From the NCBI RefSeq assembly GCF_965216415.1, contig NZ_CBDCFU010000002.1: a stretch of 64,000 nt of DNA. The stretch is one strand, 5' to 3'. Source of the stretch: Marivita sp003149565 (lineage in GTDB: Bacteria > Pseudomonadota > Alphaproteobacteria > Rhodobacterales > Rhodobacteraceae). The position numbers were made by a program, and so were the translations under genes. Numbering within the stretch: the stretch's first letter is position 1; each line of letters begins with the position of its first letter. Below the pieces are notes generated by a model that was given only the letters and a program-made list of their open reading frames with translations, ran no database searches and had not been told where the DNA came from. This document shows, in pieces, positions 9,019 through 17,938 of the stretch.

Positions 9019-11880
9019 ATGAGCACTTCGAGCAATCTTCTATTTTTGATCGCCTTGTTGCCGTTTCTTGGTGCCCTCTTTCCTGGGGTGATGATCCGCG
9101 CAGGTCGCAACGCTGCGGCTACCTTTACTGCTGTGCCGACCGCAATCGCGCTGATTCTTTTGCTAACCTTTGCGCCAGCCGTGATGGAGGGCGAAGTCAT
9201 TCAAGCCGAGCTCAATTGGCTTCCCCAATTGGGACTGTCTGCATCGTTCTTCCTCGATGGCTTGGGTCTGCTGTTTGCCTGCATGATCTTGGGTGTAGGT
9301 TTGCTCATCACGCTCTACGCGCGCTTCTACCTGTCGGGCGAGGACCCGGTCGGCCAGTTCTACACCTACCTCCTGCTATTCCAAGGCGCGATGCTGGGTA
9401 TCGTGATATCCGACAATATCCTGCTGCTTCTTGTCTTCTGGGAGCTGACGTCGCTCTCGTCCTTTCTGCTGATTGGTTATTGGAAACACTTGCCCGAAGG
9501 CCGTCAGGGCGCGCGCATGGCCCTGACCGTCACCGGGGCAGGGGGGCTTGCCATGATCGGGGGTATGCTCATCCTTGGCAATATCGCCGGCAGCTACAAC
9601 CTGACCGACATTTTGCAGGCGGGTGATGCGATCCGTGCGTCTGACTGGTACATGCCCGCTCTTATTCTGATCCTGCTGGGCGCCTTTACCAAGTCGGCGC
9701 AGTTTCCGTTTCACTTCTGGCTGCCGCACGCGATGGCCGCTCCGACACCCGTCTCTGCCTACCTGCACTCGGCCACGATGGTCAAAGCAGGTGTGTTCCT
9801 CTTGGCCCGCATGTGGCCGGTGCTCTCTGGAACCGATGCGTGGTTTTACATCGTCGGGACAATCGGCCTCATCACTATGGTGCTTGGCGCGCTCATTGCT
9901 TTGTTCAAAGACGATCTCAAGGCGCTGCTGGCGTTCTCCACCGTAAGCCACCTTGGCCTGCTTACCATGCTGTTGGGATTTGGAACCGAGGCCGCAGCGG
10001 TGGCGGCTGTCTTTCACATCATCAACCACCTGACGTTCAAAGCCGCGCTCTTTATGACGGCAGGGATCATCGACCACGAGACCCACACCCGCGACATCAA
10101 ACGGCTTGGCGGATTGCGCCATCTTATGCCGCTGACGTTCTTCATCGGGACAGTGGCCGCACTGTCGATGGCGGGTATCCCGCTTTTCAACGGATTCCTG
10201 TCCAAGGAAATGATGCTTGAAGAGGCGTCACATACCTATTGGGCTGGGAACCAATACGTTGTGCCTGTGCTCGCTACTATCGGCGCTTTGCTGTCCGTCG
10301 CCTATTCGCTTCGGTTCATCAGTCATGTTTTCCTTGGCCCGGTACGCGATGATTATCCGTCAAAGCCACACGATCCGCCGTTTGGACTATGGGCCGCCCC
10401 GGCGTTGCTTGTGATCCTTGTTATCCTGATCGGCGTTATGCCGTTTTTGGCAGAGGGTATCGTCACAGCGGCGGCCAGCGCAGTCACAGGCGCTGATCTG
10501 CATCCTCACCTCAAGATCTGGCACGGTGTTACCCCTGCGCTTTACATGTCGATCATTGCGGTGATCGGCGGCGCGATCCTGCTTGCTTTGCACGCGCCGC
10601 TCGACAAAGTGTGGATCAAAGCCCCGCGCCCCGAGGCCAAAGCGATCTTCGACCGTTTGATTGCTGCCGTTGTCGGACTTACACAGCGTATCACCTACGG
10701 CACGCATAATGGCGCCATCAGCCGCTATCTTGCGATCTTCACCGTCGCCTCGGTGCTGCTCGGGGCGGTTGCCTTCATGGGTGGCGGTCTGTCTGCCCCA
10801 ACCCGCGAGATGCTACCCGTTCCAGCCGTTATCGCGGTGGGATGGATCATGCTGATCGTGGCCACCATCTCTGTTGTGACCATGCATCATCACCGGTTCC
10901 GAGCGCTTGTGCTGATCGGCATCATCGGGCTGACCATCTCGGCCGGATTTGTCTACATGTCTGCGCCGGACCTGGCTCTGACCCAGATCTCCGTGGAAAC
11001 CGTAACGATCATGCTGCTCCTGCTGGCGCTGCACTTCCTGCCCAAGGAAACTCCCAAGGAAAGCTCCTTCGGTCGCAAGATGCGCGACGGCATCATCGCA
11101 CTGGCTGCCGGTGGTGGCGTCGGGGGTCTTGCATTTGCGTTCATGCAGCGCGACGTCTCGACGATCTCGTCCTACCATGTCGAGAACAGCTACGAGGGCG
11201 GCGGCGGCACCAATGTGGTGAACGTGATCCTGGTCGACTTCCGGGGTTACGACACTTACGGCGAAATCATCGTTCTGGGAATCGCGGGTTTGCTGATCTA
11301 CGCGTTGATGCATGCCTTGCTTGATGGTCCTGCTGCGCGGCGTCTGCGCAATACTGACTATTCGCAGGACCGGTCCAAAGACCGCCACCCCCTGATGATG
11401 GTGGTCGTCACCCGCGTTCTGATGCCCATCGCGTTGATGGTCGGTCTCTACATCTTCCTGCGCGGCCACAACCAGCCGGGCGGCGGTTTTGTGGCGGGAC
11501 TCGTTGTCGCGATTGCGTTGCTGATGCAGTACATGGCCTCTGGATTTGCCTGGACACAAGATCGCCAGCGTATTGAGTACCACACGCTGATCGGGTTCGG
11601 TGTCATTATCGCCGGGATCACGGGCGCTGGCGCCTGGGTGTTCGGAGCACCCTTCCTCACCAGCTCATACACATATGTCCATCTACCTCCGATCGAAGAA
11701 TTCGAGTTGGCAACCGCCATGCTGTTTGACCTTGGTGTTTTCCTGACGGTTCTCGGAGCGGTGATGCTGATGCTATACAGCCTGTCCCGCATCGCGCGCT
11801 TTGCAGGTGAGACAGTGAACGTCGAGGCAATGGACTACGACCCGGCCAGCCGGGTCGATGCCGGAACGGAGGAGCGCTGA
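9019..11880 (+). CDS. mrpA: Mrp Na+/H+ antiporter subunit A fused to subunit B
   Basis: Large membrane subunit of the multi-subunit Mrp/Pha/Mnh cation:proton antiporter, 953 residues from ATG 9019 (MSTSSNLLFLIALLPFLGALFPG). It has the NuoL-like N-terminal and central antiporter domains (LLLLVFWELTSLSSFLLIGYW; AHAMAAPTPVSAYLHSATMVKAG-type proton-channel helix at about 240-260), the MrpA C-terminal domain (about 600-790), and from about residue 790 an MrpB domain (GHNQPGGGFVAGLVVAIALLMQ). The A-B fusion is the usual form in alphaproteobacteria (PhaAB of Sinorhizobium). It uses the proton-motive force to expel Na+ and supports pH and salt homeostasis. First gene of mrpABCDEFG; mrpC begins 1 bp after its stop. 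The ribosome-binding site at 9019 is weak, so the start is less certain than the identity. Confidence 0.95.
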   Translation: MSTSSNLLFLIALLPFLGALFPGVMIRAGRNAAATFTAVPTAIALILLLTFAPAVMEGEVIQAELNWLPQLGLSASFFLDGLGLLFACMILGVGLLITLYARFYLSGEDPVGQFYTYLLLFQGAMLGIVISDNILLLLVFWELTSLSSFLLIGYWKHLPEGRQGARMALTVTGAGGLAMIGGMLILGNIAGSYNLTDILQAGDAIRASDWYMPALILILLGAFTKSAQFPFHFWLPHAMAAPTPVSAYLHSATMVKAGVFLLARMWPVLSGTDAWFYIVGTIGLITMVLGALIALFKDDLKALLAFSTVSHLGLLTMLLGFGTEAAAVAAVFHIINHLTFKAALFMTAGIIDHETHTRDIKRLGGLRHLMPLTFFIGTVAALSMAGIPLFNGFLSKEMMLEEASHTYWAGNQYVVPVLATIGALLSVAYSLRFISHVFLGPVRDDYPSKPHDPPFGLWAAPALLVILVILIGVMPFLAEGIVTAAASAVTGADLHPHLKIWHGVTPALYMSIIAVIGGAILLALHAPLDKVWIKAPRPEAKAIFDRLIAAVVGLTQRITYGTHNGAISRYLAIFTVASVLLGAVAFMGGGLSAPTREMLPVPAVIAVGWIMLIVATISVVTMHHHRFRALVLIGIIGLTISAGFVYMSAPDLALTQISVETVTIMLLLLALHFLPKETPKESSFGRKMRDGIIALAAGGGVGGLAFAFMQRDVSTISSYHVENSYEGGGGTNVVNVILVDFRGYDTYGEIIVLGIAGLLIYALMHALLDGPAARRLRNTDYSQDRSKDRHPLMMVVVTRVLMPIALMVGLYIFLRGHNQPGGGFVAGLVVAIALLMQYMASGFAWTQDRQRIEYHTLIGFGVIIAGITGAGAWVFGAPFLTSSYTYVHLPPIEEFELATAMLFDLGVFLTVLGAVMLMLYSLSRIARFAGETVNVEAMDYDPASRVDAGTEER

Positions 11881-11881
11881 C

Positions 11882-12235
11882 ATGGAATTTCTTGTTGCAA
11901 GCGCCATCGGAGCGATGACCGCAGGGGGTGTCTACCTGCTTTTGCGGCTGCGCACGTTCCCGGTGATCCTGGGCCTTGCGCTCCTGTCTTACGCCGTGAA
12001 CGTCTTTTTGTTCTCCAGCGGCCGCCTTGCCATCGACATGTCGCCGATCCTGTCGAAATACGGAGAGGCCAGCTATACCGATCCATTGCCGCAGGCGCTC
12101 GTGCTCACCGCCATTGTGATTTCCTTCGGCATGACTGCTGTTCTGGTCATGATCTCACTCGGCGCGTATCTCGAAGCGGATAGCGACGAGATCGACATTG
12201 ACCAAGCCGACCTCGATGAGGATGCCGCGAAATGA
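11882..12235 (+). CDS. mrpC: Mrp antiporter subunit C
   Basis: NuoK-like small membrane subunit of the Mrp complex, 117 residues, with three transmembrane helices (MEFLVASAIGAMTAGGVYLLL; FPVILGLALLSYAVNVFLF; LPQALVLTAIVISFGMTAVLVMI). The motif LPQALVLTAIVI is typical of MrpC. The start at 11882 follows the Shine-Dalgarno GGAGGAGC inside the end of mrpA. The last residues are very acidic. Its stop overlaps the mrpD start by 4 bp (ATGA), showing translational coupling. Confidence 0.95.
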   Translation: MEFLVASAIGAMTAGGVYLLLRLRTFPVILGLALLSYAVNVFLFSSGRLAIDMSPILSKYGEASYTDPLPQALVLTAIVISFGMTAVLVMISLGAYLEADSDEIDIDQADLDEDAAK

Positions 12236-13764
12236 GCCATTGGATTATACTTCCTGTCGTTCTGCCCGCGATGCTCGCGCCGATTATCGGCTTCGTCATG
12301 CGCTACGACATCGTGCTCGCACGGATCGCATCGACCGTCGGAACAGCGCTCCTGCTTGCGATTTCCATTGTTCTTCTCGTCATGGCAATGGACGGAACCA
12401 CACATATCTACCGTCTCGGTGACTGGCCTGCGCCATTCGGCATCGTTCTGGTTCTCGATCGCCTTTCCGCCCTGATGGTGTTGTTGACGTCCCTTCTGGC
12501 CATGATGGTGCTTTTGCACGCGATGGCCACGGGCTGGGACAAACGCGGACGGCATTTCCACGCCCTGTTCCAATTTCAGCTCATGGGCATTTGTGGCGCA
12601 TTCCTCACAGGTGACATATTTAACCTGTTCGTGTTCTTCGAAATTCTTCTCATCGCATCCTACGGCCTGATGATCCACTCCGGTGGCCGCGAGCGCATGC
12701 GCGCCGGGTTACAATATGTGGTGATGAACCTCGCAGGATCGACGCTCTTCCTCTTTGCGCTGGGCACGCTCTATGCGAGCACCGGTACGCTCAATATCGC
12801 TGATCTGGCGGCCAAGATTCCGGACATACCCGCAGACGAAGCCGGGCTTGTCCGCGTTGCAGCGATGCTCTTGATGATCGTCTTTGCGGTCAAGGCTGCG
12901 CTCTTCCCGGTTCAGTTCTGGTTGCCGGCGACCTACGCCAACGCGCCTGCACCGGTGGCGGCACTGTTTGCGATCATGACGAAGGTCGGTGCCTATGCCA
13001 TCCTGCGCGTGCACACCGTTGTCTTTGGTCCGGGCGTGCCCGGAACCGACGGCATGATCGACGCGTGGCTGTTCCCGGCAGCCATCGTAACCATCGCGCT
13101 GGGCGCATTCGGCGTTCTGGGTGCCAAGCGCCTGATGCCGTTGATCGGCTTCTCCGTCGTCGGGTCAATGGGCACACTTCTGGTGGCCGTCGCGGCATTC
13201 TCACCCGTCGCAACCACGGCCGCGCTTTACTACATGGTGCACTCGACCTTTGCTGCAGCGTGTCTGTTCCTGATCGCTGATCTTGTGATAAGCCGCCGGA
13301 ATGGTGACAGCCTTACACCGAAGGCGGCCACGGTGCAGAATGGCCTGTTTGCTGCGATTTTCTTTGCAGCCGTCATCGCAATGGCGGGCATGCCGCCGCT
13401 CAGTGGTTTCCTTGGCAAGCTCTTGGTACTGGATGCCCTGAGGGACCCCGATGTCATCGTCTGGGCGTGGACGGCCATCCTCGCAGGTTCGTTGCTGACC
13501 ATCGTCGGATTTGCTCGCGCAGGAAGCGTGCTTTTCTGGAAATCGACCGCGATTGAATCCTCTGTTCTCGAGGTTGAGGCGGTCGCGCAACCCGATGTCG
13601 CAACACCTGCACAGGTGACACCTGTCATGCTCGCACTGTCGGCGCTCGTGGTTCTGTCGGTCTTTGCCGGCCCGGTTGCGGGGTATCTGGAGCAAACCTC
13701 CGAGCAATTGTTTGACCGCGCGGGGTACATCTCGGCGGTTCTGGCACCGGGCGAGGAGGGCTGA
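12232..13764 (+). CDS. mrpD: Mrp antiporter subunit D
   Basis: NuoM/NuoN-like proton-translocating subunit of the Mrp complex, 510 residues, about 14 predicted transmembrane helices. It has the conserved FNLFVFFEILLIASYGLMIHSG stretch with the key glutamate in helix 5 and the LFPVQFWLPATYANAPAPVAALF channel motif with nearby lysine. It overlaps mrpC by 4 bp and is followed 4 bp later by mrpE. Function follows from the family and the complete operon order A/B-C-D-E-F-G. Confidence 0.95.
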   Translation: MSHWIILPVVLPAMLAPIIGFVMRYDIVLARIASTVGTALLLAISIVLLVMAMDGTTHIYRLGDWPAPFGIVLVLDRLSALMVLLTSLLAMMVLLHAMATGWDKRGRHFHALFQFQLMGICGAFLTGDIFNLFVFFEILLIASYGLMIHSGGRERMRAGLQYVVMNLAGSTLFLFALGTLYASTGTLNIADLAAKIPDIPADEAGLVRVAAMLLMIVFAVKAALFPVQFWLPATYANAPAPVAALFAIMTKVGAYAILRVHTVVFGPGVPGTDGMIDAWLFPAAIVTIALGAFGVLGAKRLMPLIGFSVVGSMGTLLVAVAAFSPVATTAALYYMVHSTFAAACLFLIADLVISRRNGDSLTPKAATVQNGLFAAIFFAAVIAMAGMPPLSGFLGKLLVLDALRDPDVIVWAWTAILAGSLLTIVGFARAGSVLFWKSTAIESSVLEVEAVAQPDVATPAQVTPVMLALSALVVLSVFAGPVAGYLEQTSEQLFDRAGYISAVLAPGEEG

Positions 13765-13768
13765 CACC

Positions 13769-14260
13769 ATGTTGAAGCGTCTCATCCCTCATCCGCTGCT
13801 CAGCCTCACACTGGTCTTTGTCTGGCTCGGTCTGGTGAACAAATTCACCTTGGGCAATCTGCTGCTTGGTATATTGTTCGCAGTGATCATCCCCATGCTT
13901 ACCGCGCCTTATTGGCCCGATCGTCCCAAGATCAGCCGGCCGTTCAAGGGGCTCGAATACGTGCTCGTGGTGATTTGGGACATTATTGTCGCCAACGTTG
14001 AAGTCGCCATGATCATCCTGTTCAAGCGGGAGCGGAACATTCGTTCGCAATGGATCGTTGTTCCGCTTGAGTTGACCTCTGCCGAGGCAATTACCGTGCT
14101 TGCGGGAACGATCACCATGACGCCTGGCACGGTCTCAACCATGCTGGCTGCAGACGGCGGAAGTATCCTCGTGCATTGTCTGCACACCGATGATGGAGAC
14201 GCCGTGCGGGATGAGATTAAGAACAGATATGAACGGCGGTTGAAGGAGATATTCGAATGA
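13769..14260 (+). CDS. mrpE: Mrp antiporter subunit E
   Basis: 163-residue membrane subunit, MrpE/MnhE family. Start 13769 (MLKRLIPHPLLSLTLVFVWLGLVN) has the strong ribosome-binding site GAGGAGGG; the longer open frame upstream is a shadow inside mrpD. Two or three N-terminal membrane helices are followed by a cytosolic alpha/beta domain with the family motif ITMTPGTVSTMLAADG. It overlaps mrpF by 4 bp. Confidence 0.94.
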   Translation: MLKRLIPHPLLSLTLVFVWLGLVNKFTLGNLLLGILFAVIIPMLTAPYWPDRPKISRPFKGLEYVLVVIWDIIVANVEVAMIILFKRERNIRSQWIVVPLELTSAEAITVLAGTITMTPGTVSTMLAADGGSILVHCLHTDDGDAVRDEIKNRYERRLKEIFE

Positions 14261-14526
14261 TCGAAGCAGCAATCCTGTTCGCTGCCGGATGCTATGGCGT
14301 TGCTCTCTTGCTTGACCTGTGGCGCATTGCACAGGGTCCTGATGCCGCCGATCGCATTCTGGCGCTCGATACGATGGTCATCAACGTGATCGCTCTACTG
14401 GTGCTCTACGGCGTGTGGCGCGGCACAGCGATTTATTTTGAAGCGGCCATGCTTGTGGCGATGGTCGGGTTTGTCTCCACCGTCGCCTACTGCCGCTTCC
14501 TGCTGCGCGGCGATATCATCGAGTGA
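14257..14526 (+). CDS. mrpF: Mrp antiporter subunit F
   Basis: 89-residue membrane subunit with three helices; family motif RIAQGPDAADRILALDTM followed by VINVIALLVLYGV. It starts within the mrpE stop codon (ATGA overlap) and lies 9 bp before mrpG. Required in known Mrp systems for assembly and function of the whole complex. Confidence 0.94.
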   Translation: MIEAAILFAAGCYGVALLLDLWRIAQGPDAADRILALDTMVINVIALLVLYGVWRGTAIYFEAAMLVAMVGFVSTVAYCRFLLRGDIIE

Positions 14527-14535
14527 GGGCGGAAC

Positions 14536-14922
14536 ATGAACGTCATCGTTGAACTTATGATCGCCATTTCCCTCATTGTCAGCGGGATCTTTGGGCTTGT
14601 TGGCTCGTATGGTCTGGTCAAACTCAAGGACAGTCTCCAGCGACTTCATGCGCCGACAAAGGCAACGACATTGGGTGTCGGTGGCGTGCTGGTGGCGTCA
14701 ATGCTCTATTTCTATGCCAAAACCGGCCACCTTTCGGTCCACGAATTGCTGATTTCTGTTTTCCTGTTGCTGACCGCGCCCATCACGGCAAACTTTATCG
14801 CGAAGACCTATATGGCCCGCAATCTCAAGAGATCAGATCTGCCAGACAGCCAGTCCAGCTGCGGTTGGTCGATCTATGACGAGCCGCCGGAATCGCGCCC
14901 TGTTTCGGTTGAGACAGACTAA
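14536..14922 (+). CDS. mrpG: Mrp antiporter subunit G
   Basis: 128-residue last subunit of the Mrp complex. It shows the family pattern GLVGSYGLVKLKDSLQRLHAPTKATTLGVGG and three membrane helices; the C-terminal 25 residues are polar and specific to this lineage. Its stop codon overlaps the stop of the convergent MarR gene by a few bases, so no terminator separates the two and the ectoine regulator lies tail-to-tail with the antiporter operon. Confidence 0.94.
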   Translation: MNVIVELMIAISLIVSGIFGLVGSYGLVKLKDSLQRLHAPTKATTLGVGGVLVASMLYFYAKTGHLSVHELLISVFLLLTAPITANFIAKTYMARNLKRSDLPDSQSSCGWSIYDEPPESRPVSVETD

Positions 14923-15416
14923 GGCTTTTTGCTGGCCCTGATCTCACCCGTCGTCAGGACCGGTGAGGCGTCCAATCCTTTCGCATCCAGCATGTCGGCC
15001 ACACGTTCCAGTGTGGCGACAAGTTGGGCCTGCTCCCAGTCAGCCATCTCTAGAAACTTGCGCACATAGCGCTGCTGCAAGGCGTCAGGCGCGTTCTCAA
15101 GCCGGGTATGCCCATCCGTGGTTACGGTGACATTGGTCTGTCGACGATCCTGCAGGGACGGCACCCTTTCGACCAGACCCTGTGCGACCAGCTTATCCAC
15201 CAGCGCAGACACAGTGGCTTGACTGACACCCATCTGGGTTGCCAATGCCTTGGGTGTCACACTGTCGCGATCGTCCACAATCTGAAGGACCCTCAATTGC
15301 GCAGGCGTCAATCCAACCGAACCCGCAAGGTCCCGCGCATAGAGCTCTGTCGCACGCAAAATGCGTCGCAAGGCAATGAGGCTGTCATCCATGCGGGCGT
15401 TGGCATCAGTGGTCAT
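14919..15416 (-). CDS. MarR-family regulator, EctR-like
   Basis: 165-residue winged-helix repressor (from the ATG at 15416; a start at 15467 would add 17 residues). The MarR domain includes LTPAQLRVLQIVDDRDSVTPKALATQMGVSQATVSALVDKLVAQGL and the wing QDRRQTNVTVT. It is divergent from ectABC-ask with about 230 bp between starts. In halophilic methylotrophs and many marine proteobacteria the MarR protein EctR sits at this position and represses the ectoine operon at low salinity, so the same role is inferred. A matching 17-bp inverted repeat lies at 15614-15630, just ahead of ectA. The gene overlaps mrpG tail-to-tail. Confidence 0.88.
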   Translation of the reverse strand: MTTDANARMDDSLIALRRILRATELYARDLAGSVGLTPAQLRVLQIVDDRDSVTPKALATQMGVSQATVSALVDKLVAQGLVERVPSLQDRRQTNVTVTTDGHTRLENAPDALQQRYVRKFLEMADWEQAQLVATLERVADMLDAKGLDASPVLTTGEIRASKKP

Positions 15417-15613
15417 TCTTATCTCATCGCATGAAAACTCGAAGCGCATCAATTGGCTTGATCGCACATGAAATTTGCAAAGCTAAGTAATTTCGGAACC
15501 AAGCCGTAGCTTCGAAGTTAAGTTTACCAGTAGCTCGTTACAGCGAAAGGTCGCTTATAGCGGCATATTGAACGCTTCTCTTTAGTGTTGAAATGTAGAT
15601 CGCTATGTACTAA

Positions 15614-15630
15614 TTAGTTAGACGAACTAA
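15614..15630. promoter_or_regulatory. Candidate EctR operator before ectA
   Basis: Inverted repeat TTAGTT-N5-AACTAA within the A/T-rich region 16 bp upstream of the ectA start. Size and shape fit MarR-family operators, and bound protein would block the ectA promoter or ribosome loading. Assignment is from geometry and position only. Confidence 0.55.
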
Positions 15631-15646
15631 CAAAGGGTCAAGAAAG

Positions 15647-16180
15647 ATGCCAAAAAACAGTGACATTCCCCGAACGCGCACGCCCCGTCTGCGCAAACCT
15701 GAAGCGACGGACGGGGCTGCCATCTGGGAGCTTGTGAAAGACTGCAAGCCTCTCGACGAGAATTCTATGTACTGTAATTTGGTTCAGGCTGATCATTTCC
15801 GGGACACTTGTGTTGTCGCGGAGCTTGATGGCGAAATTGTTGGTTGGATCTCCGGCTACATGATCCCAGACCAAAACGCTCTGTTCGTGTGGCAGGTCGC
15901 TGTAGGTGAAAAAGCACGCGGTCTTGGTCTTGGTAAGAAGATGCTGCTTGAGTTGATCGAACGCGATGCGTGCGACGACGCGACCACCCTGAAGACCACC
16001 ATCACACGTGACAACGCCGCGTCATGGGCGCTGTTCCGCAGCTTTGCACGCAGCATCGGTGGTGATCTGTCGGATGAGCCACATTTCACTCGTGATGAGC
16101 ACTTTGAAGGTCGGCACGCGACCGAACACATGGTGTCTATCTCCCTGCCTGCGGTTGGTGACCTCAAGCGTGCAGCCTAA
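15647..16180 (+). CDS. ectA: L-2,4-diaminobutyrate N-gamma-acetyltransferase EctA
   Basis: GNAT-family acetyltransferase of 177 residues, second step of ectoine synthesis: L-2,4-diaminobutyrate plus acetyl-CoA to N-gamma-acetyl-diaminobutyrate. Typical motifs are RLRKPEATDGAAIWELVKDCKPLDENSMY near the N-terminus, the acetyl-CoA loop VAVGEKARGLGLGKKMLLELI, and TTITRDNAASWALFRSFAR. Ribosome-binding sequence AAAGGG lies about 11 nt before the ATG. First gene of ectABC-ask; the start region is preceded by a candidate MarR operator. Confidence 0.96.
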   Translation: MPKNSDIPRTRTPRLRKPEATDGAAIWELVKDCKPLDENSMYCNLVQADHFRDTCVVAELDGEIVGWISGYMIPDQNALFVWQVAVGEKARGLGLGKKMLLELIERDACDDATTLKTTITRDNAASWALFRSFARSIGGDLSDEPHFTRDEHFEGRHATEHMVSISLPAVGDLKRAA

Positions 16181-16240
16181 CCGCTGCACCACACCTCTCC
16201 CCCCAGAAATTTAATTCCGAATGCCTTGAAAGGACACACG

Positions 16241-17530
16241 ATGCCCAAGGACATGAATACTGTTTCCATCTTCGAACGTCGCGAAAGCGAAGCCCGCTCT
16301 TACTGCCGTGGCATGCCCGCGACCTTCGCCACAGCCAGCGGGTCCGAAATCACAGACGACACCGGCAAGACTTACATCGACTTTCTCGCCGGGTGCTCTT
16401 CACTCAACTACGGTCACAACGACCCCGACATGAAAACGGCGTTGATTGAGCACATCTCGAACGACGGGATTGCGCATGGTCTTGATCTGCACACTGACAC
16501 CAAAGCCGCTTTTCTTGAGGCATTTGAAGAGCACATTCTCGAACCGCGTGCCATGGATCACCGCGTGATGTTCACTGGACCGACCGGCGCAAACGCGGTC
16601 GAGGCCGCAATGAAGATCGCGCGCAAGGTGACAGGCAGGACCAACGTCATCGCCTTCACAAATGGCTTTCATGGCGTGACGACTGGCGCCCTATCGGCAA
16701 CCGGCAACAGCTACCACCGTGGTGGCGCGGGTATGTCGCTCAATGGCGTGACACGCATGCCGTTCGATGGTTTCTTCCCTGGAGAAACTGATACGGCTGA
16801 GTTCCTTGATGCGATGCTCAAGGACAAATCTGGTGGTGTCGATGCACCCGCTGCGATCCTGCTCGAAACCGTGCAGGGCGAAGGTGGACTGAACGCGGCC
16901 AGCCCCGAATGGGTCAAGCGGATTGAAGAGCTCGCGAAGGAACATGGCGCGCTGCTCATCATTGACGATATTCAAGCCGGTTGTGGCCGTTGTGGCACGT
17001 TCTTCTCGTTCGAAGAGATGGGTGTCATGCCCGACATCGTGACGATGGCGAAATCCGTGTCCGGCTTTGGCCTGCCGATGGCTATGCTTTTGGTGCGCCC
17101 GGAATATGACATCTTTGGCCCTGCCGAGCACAACGGGACCTTCCGGGGCAACACCCATGCTTTCATTACCGCCAAAGTTGCAGTCGAAAAATTCTGGTCC
17201 GACGACAGTTTCCAGAAGGAGCTGTCTGAGAAATCCCAGCTCATCCACGATGCGTTGGCTGATCTGGCTGCAATGGTGCCGGATGCATACCTCAAGGGCC
17301 GCGGTCTGATGCAGGGTGTAGATGTTGGCTCTGGTGATCTGGCGGGCGAGATCTGCGCGCGCGCCTACGACAAGGGTCTCATCATCGAAACATCGGGCAG
17401 CGAAGACCAGGTTATCAAGGTGCTCGCACCTCTGACCACGTCCAAGGATACGCTGCGTAAAGGGTTCAACATCCTTCTCGACGCCGCGAACGACGTCCTG
17501 TCCGCGCCCAACAAAATTGCTGCGGAGTAA
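16241..17530 (+). CDS. ectB: Diaminobutyrate-2-oxoglutarate transaminase EctB
   Basis: Class III PLP aminotransferase of 429 residues, first step of ectoine synthesis: aspartate semialdehyde to L-2,4-diaminobutyrate with glutamate as donor. The start at 16241 (MPKDMNTVSIFERRESEARSY) has GAAAGGA upstream. The PLP lysine is in MAKSVSGFGLPMAM and the cofactor aspartate in LLIIDDIQAGCGRCG. FTGPTGANAVEAAMKIARKVTGR is the phosphate-binding region. It lies 60 bp after ectA and 5 bp before ectC in one operon. Confidence 0.97.
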   Translation: MPKDMNTVSIFERRESEARSYCRGMPATFATASGSEITDDTGKTYIDFLAGCSSLNYGHNDPDMKTALIEHISNDGIAHGLDLHTDTKAAFLEAFEEHILEPRAMDHRVMFTGPTGANAVEAAMKIARKVTGRTNVIAFTNGFHGVTTGALSATGNSYHRGGAGMSLNGVTRMPFDGFFPGETDTAEFLDAMLKDKSGGVDAPAAILLETVQGEGGLNAASPEWVKRIEELAKEHGALLIIDDIQAGCGRCGTFFSFEEMGVMPDIVTMAKSVSGFGLPMAMLLVRPEYDIFGPAEHNGTFRGNTHAFITAKVAVEKFWSDDSFQKELSEKSQLIHDALADLAAMVPDAYLKGRGLMQGVDVGSGDLAGEICARAYDKGLIIETSGSEDQVIKVLAPLTTSKDTLRKGFNILLDAANDVLSAPNKIAAE

Positions 17531-17535
17531 CAGAC

Positions 17536-17937
17536 ATGATCGTCAGAGACTTCAACAAGATCGTCGAACACGAAAAAGACCGCGTCGTATCGGACGCCAA
17601 CTGGACAAGCGTCCGCATGCTTCTGGCTGACGACAATATGGGCTTTTCGTTCCATGTTACCTTCCTCGAAGAAGGATCGGAGCACACATTCGAGTACAAA
17701 AACCACTTTGAAAGTGTGTACTGCATGAAGGGCAAAGGTTCGATCACCGATCTGGCCACCGGTGAAACGCACGAGATCGTGCCGGGGGTGATGTACGCGC
17801 TCGACAAGCACGACCGCCATGTCCTGCGCGCCGAGGAAGAACTTGTGATGGCCTGTTGCTTCAACCCACCAGTGACCGGCAATGAGGTTCACCGCGAAGA
17901 CGGGTCTTATGCCGCGCCGGAGACCGAGGACGCTTAA
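17536..17937 (+). CDS. ectC: L-ectoine synthase EctC
   Basis: 133-residue cupin that closes N-gamma-acetyl-diaminobutyrate to ectoine. Family motifs: MIVRDFNKIVEHEKDRVV at the start, DNMGFSFHVTFLEEGSEHTFEYKNHFESVYCMKGKG carrying the metal-binding Glu and Tyr, and ALDKHDRHVLRAEEEL with the conserved His. No ectD (hydroxylase) follows, so 5-hydroxyectoine is not predicted from this locus. The next gene, ask, starts 1 bp after its stop. Confidence 0.97.
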   Translation: MIVRDFNKIVEHEKDRVVSDANWTSVRMLLADDNMGFSFHVTFLEEGSEHTFEYKNHFESVYCMKGKGSITDLATGETHEIVPGVMYALDKHDRHVLRAEEELVMACCFNPPVTGNEVHREDGSYAAPETEDA

Positions 17938-17938
17938 G

